A stretch of DNA of 64,000 nt from Desulfobulbus sp. (lineage in GTDB: Bacteria > Desulfobacterota > Desulfobulbia > Desulfobulbales > Desulfobulbaceae): NCBI GenBank assembly GCA_031280615.1, contig JAITGO010000022.1, positions 224,951 to 288,950 on the forward strand. The letters run 5' to 3'. The translations under genes were made by a program, and so were the position numbers. Below, one piece after another: positions 10,729-19,073 of the stretch; the first letter of the stretch is position 1, and every line of letters begins with the position of its first letter. The notes below the pieces were generated by a model, which saw nothing but the letters and a program-made list of their open reading frames with translations, ran no database searches and was not told where the DNA came from.

Positions 10729-11737
10729 GATCGCGATGATCGGGGCGGGAAGCTGGGGCACCGCCCTGGCGCTGCTGCTCGCCCGCAAAAAAGAGCAGGT
10801 CGTGCTCTGGGACCACGACGCGGAACATGTGGCCCGACTGTCCGCGGACCGTGAAAACAAACGGCATCAGCCCGGCCACCCCTTTCCGGCCGAATTGCAG
10901 GTCACCGATTCCCTGGCCGCCGCGGTCGAGCAGGCCGATTGCGTGGTGATGGTGGTGCCCTCGCACGGATTCCGGGCGGTGTATTGCGCGGCCTTGCCCG
11001 CGATGCGGCAAGGTGCCCTGGTGGTTTCCGCGGTCAAGGGAATCGAGATCGAGTCCGGCATGACCATGACCCAAATCATGCAGGCGGAAACCGATGCGGG
11101 TAAACACCAGCGATTCGGGGTCTTGAGCGGCCCCAGCTTTGCCGCCGAGGTGGCCGAGCGGCAGCCCACGGCGGTGACCGTGGCCTTTGCCGATCCGCAG
11201 GCGGCGGAAACCGTGCAGCGATTGTTTTCCACCGATTATTTTCGGGTCTACACCTCCGGCGATGTCATCGGCCTGGAGATCAGTGCAGCGATGAAAAACG
11301 TGATCGCCATCGCCGCCGGGATCTGCGACGGGCTCAACTATGGCTTGAATACCCGGGCCGCGCTCATTACCCGCGGTTTGGCGGAAATCGCCCGGCTGGG
11401 AGTCGCCATGGGGGGGGACCCCCAGACCTTTGCCGGCCTGGGCGGCCTGGGCGATCTGGTGCTGACCTGCACCGGCAATCTCAGCCGCAACCGGACCGTG
11501 GGGCTGAAACTGGGTTCCGGGCTCAGCCTGGAGCAGGCACTCAGCGAGATGAAGATGGTGGCCGAAGGGGTCAAGACCACCAAATCGTGCTACCAATTGG
11601 CATCCGGTCTCGGGGTGGAGATGCCCATCTTGGAGCAGATGCACCAAATCCTCTATCACGGCAAACTCTGCCAAGATGCGGTGGTCGAACTGTTCCAGCG
11701 CGACCTGAAACAGGAGGCCGATGTGTCGAATCGTTGA
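10721..11737 (+). CDS. gpsA: NAD(P)H-dependent glycerol-3-phosphate dehydrogenase
   Basis: 338 residues. Rossmann motif [15 protein letters not shown] at the N-terminus, [19 protein letters not shown], and the catalytic/substrate segment [18 protein letters not shown] with the essential lysine. It reduces dihydroxyacetone phosphate to sn-glycerol 3-phosphate for phospholipid synthesis. The ATG at 10721 lies inside the last codons of gyrA (8-base overlap). An in-frame upstream ATG would add 29 residues before the Rossmann fold and is rejected. Confidence 0.96.
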
Positions 11738-11815
11738 TCGTTTGGTCGAAATTTACCGATGTTACGATAAAAGCGGGTGCGACACCCCCATGAAAGCAGT
11801 CAGGGAGGTTCTATC

Positions 11816-12457
11816 ATGAAAAAGTGGGAATGTACGGTGTGCGGCTATATTCATGTCGGGGACGAACCGCCGGATGAATGTCCGGTGTGCTCGGCCGACA
11901 AGAGCATGTTCGTCGAGGTGGTCGAGGAGCAAAACCCTGCCGAAACAGCCGCAGCACCGGAAACCGCGCCACAACCGCAGCCGACCGTCCCGCCATCTTT
12001 GCCCGCCAAGATCTATGCCTTGGCTTCGGCCCTGACCGTGCGGTACCACCTCCACCCGATCATGGTCCACACCCCCAATGGCGTGGTGCCGATGGCCCTG
12101 GTCTTCATGCTGATCACCGTCTGGTTCGGCTTGCCGCTTTTCGAAACAGCCGCTCTGTACAGCTTGGTTTTCGTCCTGGTTTCCATGCCGATGGTGCTGT
12201 TTACCGGCTACGTGATGTGGCAGCAACGCTACCGGGGCGCATTCACTTCCATTTTCAAGATCAAAATCGGTGCCTCGATCGCCGCCGTAGTCCTGCTGCT
12301 GGGCTTGGTTATCTGGCGGGCCGTCCAGCCGGACATCGCCAGCTCGGCCTCGACCGGCCGCTGGATCTATTTGTTTTGCTGCTTGCTTCTGGTCGGTGTC
12401 GTGGGAACGGCCGGACATTTTGGCGGCAAGCTGGTTTTCGGCAGCCGAAAGGATTAA
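11816..12457 (+). CDS. Rubredoxin-like domain fused to a DUF2231-type membrane protein
   Basis: 213 residues. The N-terminus is a rubredoxin-like iron knuckle pair, CTVCGY and CPVCSA (residues about 5-30). A Pro/Ala/Glu linker (about 38-62) follows, then a membrane domain with four hydrophobic segments that begins RYHLHPIMVHTPNGVVPMAL and ends AGHFGGKLVFG. The His-Pro...His and His-Gly-Gly positions match DUF2231-like proteins. A rubrerythrin follows 127 bases downstream, so a role in electron transfer at the membrane during oxygen or peroxide stress is likely but inferred. GGGAGG precedes the ATG. Confidence 0.75.
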   Translation: MKKWECTVCGYIHVGDEPPDECPVCSADKSMFVEVVEEQNPAETAAAPETAPQPQPTVPPSLPAKIYALASALTVRYHLHPIMVHTPNGVVPMALVFMLITVWFGLPLFETAALYSLVFVLVSMPMVLFTGYVMWQQRYRGAFTSIFKIKIGASIAAVVLLLGLVIWRAVQPDIASSASTGRWIYLFCCLLLVGVVGTAGHFGGKLVFGSRKD

Positions 12458-12584
12458 ACTTTTGGTAAATGGTATCAAGTGATTTTAATTCCTATTCTAC
12501 TTGCCTCTTTCGATGGTGTGCGTTATCGTTGTCTCGATCCTGTGGGACAATGAACCACCAACTTAAACAACACGGAGGAAAGCA

Positions 12585-13085
12585 ATGGCCACGACCAAAG
12601 ACAATCTGAAAGAAGCGTTTTCCGGGGAAAGCCAAGCGAATCAAAAATACCGCGCTTTTGCCAAAAAGGCGGAGAAGGACGGTTTTACCAATATTGCCAA
12701 ACTGTTCCGAACCACCGCCGAGGCCGAGCGAATCCATGCCGAAGGGCATCTCAAGGCCCTGGACATGATCGCCTCCACTGCGGAAAATCTGCAGGCGGCC
12801 ATTGACGGCGAAACCTACGAGTTCACCGAAATGTATCCGCCGATGGTCGATCTGGCCGTGGCCGACGGGCACAAGGCAAAAACCATGTTCAAGTTTGCCG
12901 TCGATGCGGAAGCCATTCATGCCAAGATCTACGCCAAGGCCTTGGAAGCGGTGAAAAAAGGGGTGGATCTCGATGTCAGCGAGTTCTATCTCTGTCCGGT
13001 CTGCGGCTATATCGAGCTGGGTGCGGCTCCGGAAAAATGTCCGGTCTGCGGCGCCAAAAAGTCCGTCTTCGAACAGGTCGCCTGA
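12585..13085 (+). CDS. Rubrerythrin
   Basis: 166 residues. N-terminal ferritin-like diiron domain with Glu/His ligands (FSGESQANQKY, AEAERIHAEGH, EFTEMYPPM, AEAIHAKIY) and C-terminal rubredoxin domain (CPVCGY, CPVCGAKK). It reduces hydrogen peroxide in the cytoplasm of anaerobes using electrons from rubredoxin. CACGGAGGAAA lies just upstream of the ATG. The rubredoxin-fusion gene before it may be functionally linked. Confidence 0.95.
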   Translation: MATTKDNLKEAFSGESQANQKYRAFAKKAEKDGFTNIAKLFRTTAEAERIHAEGHLKALDMIASTAENLQAAIDGETYEFTEMYPPMVDLAVADGHKAKTMFKFAVDAEAIHAKIYAKALEAVKKGVDLDVSEFYLCPVCGYIELGAAPEKCPVCGAKKSVFEQVA

Positions 13086-13092
13086 CGCCGGG

Positions 13093-13139
13093 CGGGTGGG
13101 CACATCCAAGCCCCATTTTCACCCAGGGATGCCCACCCG
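13093..13139. repeat. Long-looped inverted repeat after rubrerythrin
   Basis: Ten-base arms CGGGTGGGCA (13093-13102) and TGCCCACCCG (13130-13139) with a 27-base loop. There is no T-run after it, so it is at best an imperfect terminator or an mRNA-end structure. Confidence 0.4.
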
Positions 13140-13196
13140 TCGCCCCATACGGGGAGCGGCACTGCCGTTCCCCGCGCTTTTCCTTCCAACCCGTCC

Positions 13197-14507
13197 ATGA
13201 GCCTTCTCGATCAACATTCCGTTTTTGCCGCCATGTTGCAGGACGGTCCCTTTGCGATCGGCGATACCCTGCTTCTGGCTCACCCCTTTTCCCACGAAAC
13301 CAAGCAGTGGGTGCAAGGCATTCGCGGCAATCTGTTGCTCAAGACCAAGTACCGCCTGGTGCGCAACCAGGTTTTCGATCTGCTGGACGTGCGCAATTTC
13401 GACGAAATCCTGGCCCTGGTCCACGACCGTCGGCTGCGGGTCAAGGCGGCGGAACGGGCTTATCTCTTGATCGGCAACATGTTCGCCATCGAGGGCGGCC
13501 ACCGGGATGTCGTCCGGCAGCTCCACGAATACGCCCGCACCGCCGACGACGTCATCAACTCGCTCCGGGCCAAGGTGCTGGCGCCGTTCAGCGCCCACAT
13601 CGAAACCACTAACGAGATCGTCACCGCCTGGGATCCGGTGGAGTTGCTGCTGGCCCAGTTCGACGACCGCTACCACAAGAAGGCGCGGTTCGAGGCCAAA
13701 CGCAAACTGGTGCTGATGGGATTGGCCGGCTCCATCGACCTGCGGGAGCGGGAAACCAAGATCGCCGAAAAATTCCTCGGCTTTCTCAATTTCCTCAACG
13801 CCTTCGTCTGGAGCCCGGATTACCGGATCGGCGAGCTCGACATCCGCTATCTGCACAGTTATCACCATCCCGACGATTTCAGCTGCAGCTCGGTCAAGGT
13901 GTTGTCCGAGGAAGAGGCCCGCAAGGTGGTGACCGGACACGGAGAGAAGCTGACCCTGATCAAGCGGCGGCGTTTCCGCGACAACGGCACCGACATTCCC
14001 ATCTACGTCACCATTCGGAAAAAAGAGCCCCCGGCCAAGGTGCTTAAGCTGTTGCGCAAGAACGAGAAAAATCCGGCAACCGCGGTCGACGACGAGCTCG
14101 GCCTGATGGCGGTGCTCGATTCGGTCAACGATGTCAAGCGGTTCGTGCGCCACCTCACCCGGAGCGCGACCGTGGCCGAATCGTTCATGACCCTGGAGGA
14201 CATCTCCGACACCCTGACCGGCGGGGAATACCAAAGCAGGGCCACCGGCAGCTCGGGCAAGACCGCGATGCTCAAGTTTTTCGCCCGCACCGGCGGCATG
14301 CGGATCGAATTCATCATCCACACCAACCGTTCCTACCTCAACTACATCTACCAGCGGGACGTGGCCCACGACGAATACGAAGTGAAGCGCATCTTCGACA
14401 CCGGCGTGGTGGCCTTTCTCTTCCCGCCGGACATCTATCGCCTCGACCTGGATGCGATCCGCACCCTCCAGTTGACCCGGTTCCGGCGGCAAATCGAGGA
14501 GAATTGA
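13197..14507 (+). CDS. Unrecognised 436-residue soluble protein, possible RelA/SpoT-type fold
   Basis: No signal peptide or membrane segment. The first half is helical and charged. The C-terminal third has DDELGLMAVLDSVNDVKRF, then MRIEFIIHTNRSYLNY and HDEYEVKRIFD. This layout is reminiscent of nucleotidyltransferase-fold RelA/SpoT domains (D-x-x-G-x-R, E-x-Q-x-R-T), but key residues do not match cleanly and I do not assign that function. Codon use matches neighbours. The start is uncertain because no ribosome site is visible before 13197. It stands between rubrerythrin and purU without tight linkage. Confidence 0.6.
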   Translation: MSLLDQHSVFAAMLQDGPFAIGDTLLLAHPFSHETKQWVQGIRGNLLLKTKYRLVRNQVFDLLDVRNFDEILALVHDRRLRVKAAERAYLLIGNMFAIEGGHRDVVRQLHEYARTADDVINSLRAKVLAPFSAHIETTNEIVTAWDPVELLLAQFDDRYHKKARFEAKRKLVLMGLAGSIDLRERETKIAEKFLGFLNFLNAFVWSPDYRIGELDIRYLHSYHHPDDFSCSSVKVLSEEEARKVVTGHGEKLTLIKRRRFRDNGTDIPIYVTIRKKEPPAKVLKLLRKNEKNPATAVDDELGLMAVLDSVNDVKRFVRHLTRSATVAESFMTLEDISDTLTGGEYQSRATGSSGKTAMLKFFARTGGMRIEFIIHTNRSYLNYIYQRDVAHDEYEVKRIFDTGVVAFLFPPDIYRLDLDAIRTLQLTRFRRQIEEN

Positions 14508-14704
14508 CCGCCTGTCCAGCGTCCGGATCGTTATTTGTTGCGTGCGGTTAAGAAAAGTTGCTCCCGCAGCTTGCGGATTCCACGGGAAAAATATATCCTG
14601 CGCCCGAAAATGTGTGGTCCGGGCCACCGGCTTCGCCGCTTGCGGCGCAACCTTGAGCTTTTGGGCCGCATTCCCTGTTTCCCATTCCGCGCGCCCCGAT
14701 TGTC

Positions 14705-15586
14705 ATGATCTCCATCAGCTCCTCACGCCAACCGGCCTCGGCCATCCTGCTGATCCATTGCCCCGACAGCAAGGGAATCGTGGCCACCGTCAGCGAATTC
14801 ATCTATAAAAACAACGGTAACATCACCAACCTCGACCAGCACGTCGATGTCAAGCGCAAGGTTTTTTTCATGCGGGTCGAGTGGGAGCTGGACAACTTCA
14901 TCATCCCCGACAACAAGATCGGCGAGTATTTCGACACCCTGATTGCCAAGAAATTCGAGATGCAGTGGCAGCTGCACTTTTCCCACGAAGTGCCGCGGAT
15001 GGCGGTGTTCGTTTCCAAGCAGCCCCATTGTCTCTATGACATTCTTTCCCGCTGGAGATCCCAAGAGCTCGAGGTGGACATCCCGCTGATCATCAGCAAC
15101 CATCCCGAGCTCGAGCCGGTGGCCCGGCAGTTCGGTATCGATTTCCACTGGTTTGCGATCGACGACACCAGCAAGCAGGAACAGGAGCAGGCCCAGTTGC
15201 GCCTGCTGGCGGAGCACCAGATCGAGTTCATCGTCCTGGCCCGCTACATGCAAATCCTGTCGGCCTCCTTCATCGGCCAGTACAAGAACAAGATCGTCAA
15301 CATCCACCATTCCTTTCTGCCCGCGTTCCCCGGCGCCAAGCCTTATCATTCCGCCTTTGAGCGCGGGGTCAAGGTCATCGGCGCCACCAGCCACTACGTG
15401 ACCGAGGAGCTGGATGCCGGCCCGATCATCGCCCAGGACATCATCCGGGTCAGCCATGCCGATTCGGTGGAAGATCTGGTCCGCAAGGGTCGGGACCTGG
15501 AAAAGGTGATTCTGTCCCGGTCGATCTGGCACCATGTGCAGCGCCAGATCCTGGTCTATCAAAACCGGACCGTGGTCTTTTCCTGA
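14705..15586 (+). CDS. purU: Formyltetrahydrofolate deformylase
   Basis: 293 residues. N-terminal ACT domain (ILLIHCPDSKGIVATVSEFI, about 14-90) and a C-terminal formyl-transferase fold with the catalytic Asn/His/Asp set in NIHHSFLPAFPGAKPY and HYVTEELDAGPIIAQD. The enzyme hydrolyses 10-formyl-THF to formate and THF, balancing one-carbon pools; the ACT domain usually senses glycine/methionine. Length and motif order are typical. Confidence 0.95.
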   Translation: MISISSSRQPASAILLIHCPDSKGIVATVSEFIYKNNGNITNLDQHVDVKRKVFFMRVEWELDNFIIPDNKIGEYFDTLIAKKFEMQWQLHFSHEVPRMAVFVSKQPHCLYDILSRWRSQELEVDIPLIISNHPELEPVARQFGIDFHWFAIDDTSKQEQEQAQLRLLAEHQIEFIVLARYMQILSASFIGQYKNKIVNIHHSFLPAFPGAKPYHSAFERGVKVIGATSHYVTEELDAGPIIAQDIIRVSHADSVEDLVRKGRDLEKVILSRSIWHHVQRQILVYQNRTVVFS

Positions 15587-15608
15587 AAGCGCCGGCCGTG
15601 CGGGTTCG

Positions 15609-15902
15609 TTACGGCGCCTCGGTCTCCGGTGGCGGCGAGGCCATCTCGAATAGATGAAATTCAAGGCTGCCCTCGTAAATCAGGAAGGTGCCGATATACC
15701 TGCCGGGGTCGTCGGGCAGGGCGGTATTGGTGGTGTAGATGCCCAGGTACCGCTCCTCGGTGGGCATGTCCGGATCCACCAATGCCCACAGCAAAGGGGC
15801 CTTGTCGTCCTTGGCCCGCACGGTGAGCAGCTGGGCGCCGAAGGGCAGGGGAACGGACTGGACCCGGTTGGGAGTGAGCTCGAATTTCCAGATTGTTTTC
15901 AT
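15609..15902 (-). CDS. Small conserved-type protein of unknown function (DUF7352-like)
   Basis: 97 residues, starting MKTIWKFELTPNRVQSVPLP, with LLWALVDPDMPTEERYLGIY in the middle and an acidic, Pro-rich tail. The pattern resembles a family of small proteins found on phage and bacterial genomes whose function is unknown. It is convergent with purU and divergent from the CorC-like gene. No signal peptide is seen. Confidence 0.6.
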   Translation of the reverse strand: MKTIWKFELTPNRVQSVPLPFGAQLLTVRAKDDKAPLLWALVDPDMPTEERYLGIYTTNTALPDDPGRYIGTFLIYEGSLEFHLFEMASPPPETEAP

Positions 15903-16031
15903 ATGATGTTCCGATATTCGATTTTTCCACGATTTTCAGATATGATAGAAGAAGCGGCCGACCGCAGCCGTCTCCGATCCAGGCCCGACATGGGCGGTTT
16001 TTCTGTTTAACTCCACCTAATTGCCGACGCA

Positions 16032-17324
16032 ATGGATATCCTCCTGCTGGTAGTGCTCGTTCTGGTCAATGGCGTGTTTGCCATGACGGAAATCGCGATC
16101 ATCTCCACCCGCGAAGCCCGGCTGCGCGCCCTGGCCGACGAGGGCCGGCGAGGGGCCCGCACCGCCCTGAAACTCAAGAACAATCCGGCCATCTTTTTAT
16201 CCACCATCCAGGTCGGGATCACCATGGTCGGCATCCTCAGCGGCGCCGTCGGCGAAAATGCGCTGGTGGCCCCGATTGCCCGCGCCCTGGCTATCGTGCC
16301 GCTGTTCCAACCCTATGCCCAGGCCATCGCCTTGGTGGTGGTGGTGGTGGTGCTCACCTATTTTTCGGTGGTGTTCGGCGAACTGGTGCCCAAACACCTG
16401 GGCTTGCTGCGGCCCGAGCAAACGGCAGCCACGGTCGCACCCTTGATGCAGATGCTGTCCCGGGTGGGCAAGCCCCTGGTCTACTTCTTTTCCTTGTCCG
16501 CCGACCTGCTCCTGCGCCTGCTGGGCGCGGGCAAGCGGGAAGAGGTGTCGGTCACCGACGAGGAAATCAAGATCCTGATGGAGCAGGGAGCCCAGGCGGG
16601 GGTCTTCCACGAAAGCGAGCGGCTCTTGGTCGCCAATGTCCTGCATCTGGACGAACAGCCGGTCACCACCATCATGACTCACCGCCAGGATATCCAACCG
16701 CTCGACCTGACCAAACCGGAGCCGGAAATCCGCCAATTTCTCGCCGACACCCCGTTTTCCCTGGTGGTGGTCTGCCGCGGCGGCCTGGATGAGGTGGCAG
16801 GCCTGCTCCGCACCGCCGACCTGTTAAAGGCCGCCCTGGCCTGCGAACCGCTGGCCATCGAAAGCCATTTGCGCCAGCCCCTTTATGTTCCCGAATACGT
16901 GACCACCACCCAATTGCTGGAAAATTTCCGCCGGGTGCAGCTGCCGTGCGCCTTGATCGTCGACGAATATGGCGATATCCAGGGGATGGTGACTTTGACC
17001 GACGTCCTGGCGGCCATTGTCGGAGCGGTGCCCTCGGCCAAGGCGGCCGAGGATCAGGAATTGGTCAGGCGGGAGGACGGCTCCTGGCTGATCGGCGGAG
17101 GGGTACCCATCGAACAGGTCAAAATGGCCTTGAAAATCACCAAGGAACTGAACGGGGAGGGGAGCAACACCTACCATACCCTGGCCGGATTCGTTTTGTG
17201 GGTGCTGGGACGCATCCCCAGGGAAACCGATCAGTTCGAGGAGCACGGCTTCCGCTTTGAGGTGGTCGACATGGACAACAACCGCATCGATAAAATTCTG
17301 GTGACTCGTCTCGGGATTTCCTGA
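16032..17324 (+). CDS. CorC/HlyC-family membrane protein (DUF21-CBS-CorC)
   Basis: 430 residues. DUF21 membrane domain (about 1-190) with three or four hydrophobic segments and the motifs NPAIFLSTIQVGITMVGILS and FGELVPKHLGL. A CBS pair follows (about 210-335), including VTTIMTHRQDIQPLDL and LIVDEYGDIQGMVTLTDVL, then a C-terminal CorC_HlyC domain. Family members bind adenine nucleotides and mediate or modulate Mg/Na ion efflux; the older hemolysin label is not meaningful. The start at 16032 has no clear ribosome site. Confidence 0.9.
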   Translation: MDILLLVVLVLVNGVFAMTEIAIISTREARLRALADEGRRGARTALKLKNNPAIFLSTIQVGITMVGILSGAVGENALVAPIARALAIVPLFQPYAQAIALVVVVVVLTYFSVVFGELVPKHLGLLRPEQTAATVAPLMQMLSRVGKPLVYFFSLSADLLLRLLGAGKREEVSVTDEEIKILMEQGAQAGVFHESERLLVANVLHLDEQPVTTIMTHRQDIQPLDLTKPEPEIRQFLADTPFSLVVVCRGGLDEVAGLLRTADLLKAALACEPLAIESHLRQPLYVPEYVTTTQLLENFRRVQLPCALIVDEYGDIQGMVTLTDVLAAIVGAVPSAKAAEDQELVRREDGSWLIGGGVPIEQVKMALKITKELNGEGSNTYHTLAGFVLWVLGRIPRETDQFEEHGFRFEVVDMDNNRIDKILVTRLGIS

Positions 17325-17354
17325 GAAACGCGGGAAAAAGGGGGCAGGGGGAAT

Positions 17355-18857
17355 ATGGTGCAACGGGAAACGAACAGGGTGATATTGCCGACGGCATGTC
17401 TCTGGGTATTGATCGTGGCGCTGCTGGCCGCGTCCGTGGCCGAAGCCGCAGCCCCGGTGCAGTCCCGGCGGTATGCCCTTGTCTACGCCTGGGACACGGA
17501 GCGGCAGCGGATTCTCGAGTATCGGCAGCAAGTCGCCGCCTCACTGGGCTTGAAGACGGACAGTCAACTTAAAATCGTCGGCCGGGAACAGGATTACGGC
17601 CTGGTCTGGAATATCAATGCCTCGATGGCACAGGCGAAGAAGCAGGCCGAGCAGCAGAATGCGCGCCTGCGGCGGGCAGGACTCAAACCGGCGCAGGTGG
17701 TTGCCAGCACCGGTTTTTCCGAACTCTATCATGTCCGGGTGCGTCAAGCCGCACGGGCCGATACCTTGCAAGGAGAATACGCCCGGCTGAAAAATGTCCT
17801 GGGGTCCCGGGTCGGGGACAAGCTGGCCATCGAAAAAACCGATTCCCGGCAATGGGCGTTGGTCTACCGGGGCTGGGAAAGCAAGAAAGAGGCGCAGAAA
17901 AGCGCCCGGAACATCGCCTCAGTGCTCCCCCGGACCAGCAAGGCGCCGGTGCTCGTTGCCGCCATCGACCGGCCGGCCGTGATGACTGCGGCGGATGCCG
18001 CTCTGGCCGAACCCCCGAACAAATCGGCCGCTGCGGACCGGAACGATCGGGGGCGGCCGCAAGCCCGCCAGGAGTCCGGCGGTGGACTCAACACCAAGAT
18101 CGCCCCCCTGCTGCAGGCGGAACTCCGCAAGGCCAAAATCCAGCCTCAGGTGCGTGCCGGTTGGGCGGCCTACGACCTCACCACCGACAACTACCTGGTC
18201 AGCATCAACCTCAACCGTCCCTTTCAGGCGGCCAGCATGATCAAGCCCTTTGTCGCCCTGGCCTTTTTCCATCAGGTCGACAAGGGCAAGATGTCGTACA
18301 CGGCGCAGCATCGCCAGATGATGGAGGCCATGATCCAGCACAGCAGCAATCCGGCGACCAACTGGTTCATCCGTCAGCTGGGCGGTCCGGCCCGGTGCGA
18401 GGCCCTGCTGAAAAAGGAGTACGGCCGCCTGGTCGGCCAGATCAGGATCAGGGAATATATCCCGGCCAGCGGGCGCACCTATCTCAACAGCGTGCAGCCC
18501 TGCGGCTACATCCAATTCCTCAGGGCGCTGTGGCGCTACCAGCTGCCGAACTCCAGGGAGATGCTGCGGGTCATGGGCCTGCCCGGCCCCGACCGCCTGG
18601 TCTATGGCGCCGATCTTCCCAACAACACCGAAATCTATAACAAGACCGGTACCACCGCGCTTTTGTGCGGCGACATGGGGATATTGGTGCTGCGGGACAA
18701 GGAGGGGCGCAAGGTACCTTATGCGGTGGTCGGCATTGTCGAGCGGTCGAGCCAGCCGGCCAACTACAAACAGTGGATGCGGGCCAGCGGCGGCGTCATC
18801 CGCGATTTTTCCTCGTTAGTGTACGAGGAAATGAAACGGAAGCACAACCTGCTGTAG
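17355..18857 (+). CDS. Exported protein: SPOR-like repeats plus class A beta-lactamase-fold domain
   Basis: 500 residues. Signal peptide at about 12-35. Two tandem segments (about 38-115 and 120-198) with aromatic and Gln/Ala helices resemble SPOR-type repeats. The C-terminal domain (about 235-490) has SMIKPF (SxxK), SSNPATNWF (SDN-like) and NKTGTTALL (KTG). All three catalytic motifs are present, so a penicillin-interacting or D,D-peptidase-like enzyme in the periplasm is likely; antibiotic hydrolysis cannot be inferred. AGGGGGA precedes the ATG, 30 bases after the CorC-like gene. Confidence 0.75.
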   Translation: MVQRETNRVILPTACLWVLIVALLAASVAEAAAPVQSRRYALVYAWDTERQRILEYRQQVAASLGLKTDSQLKIVGREQDYGLVWNINASMAQAKKQAEQQNARLRRAGLKPAQVVASTGFSELYHVRVRQAARADTLQGEYARLKNVLGSRVGDKLAIEKTDSRQWALVYRGWESKKEAQKSARNIASVLPRTSKAPVLVAAIDRPAVMTAADAALAEPPNKSAAADRNDRGRPQARQESGGGLNTKIAPLLQAELRKAKIQPQVRAGWAAYDLTTDNYLVSINLNRPFQAASMIKPFVALAFFHQVDKGKMSYTAQHRQMMEAMIQHSSNPATNWFIRQLGGPARCEALLKKEYGRLVGQIRIREYIPASGRTYLNSVQPCGYIQFLRALWRYQLPNSREMLRVMGLPGPDRLVYGADLPNNTEIYNKTGTTALLCGDMGILVLRDKEGRKVPYAVVGIVERSSQPANYKQWMRASGGVIRDFSSLVYEEMKRKHNLL

Positions 18858-19073
18858 CCAAAATCGCGGTCGGTGGCGAGGATTCCGGCCGGGGTACGAC
18901 AGGAAAACCATGCGACTCGCTTGCCGTTTTCCGACCCCGGATGCAGGGCAAGATCACCCTTGCGTATTCTGGCATTTCTGTTATCAGTGCTGTACTTTTT
19001 CACCGTGGAACGAGCCGGCCCGGTTCCCTCGGCCTGACCTGCTTCCAGAACTTTTTCCCTTCAGGAACCTGTT

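Noticed and set aside
16333..16352. Run of GTG/GGT triplets as a possible slippage tract
   Set aside because: It encodes a run of valines inside a normal membrane helix of the CorC-like protein, with the frame intact.
17355..18857. Antibiotic-resistance beta-lactamase
   Set aside because: The fold motifs are present, but the SPOR-like front part and SSN in place of SDN point to a cell-wall enzyme; resistance cannot be read from this.
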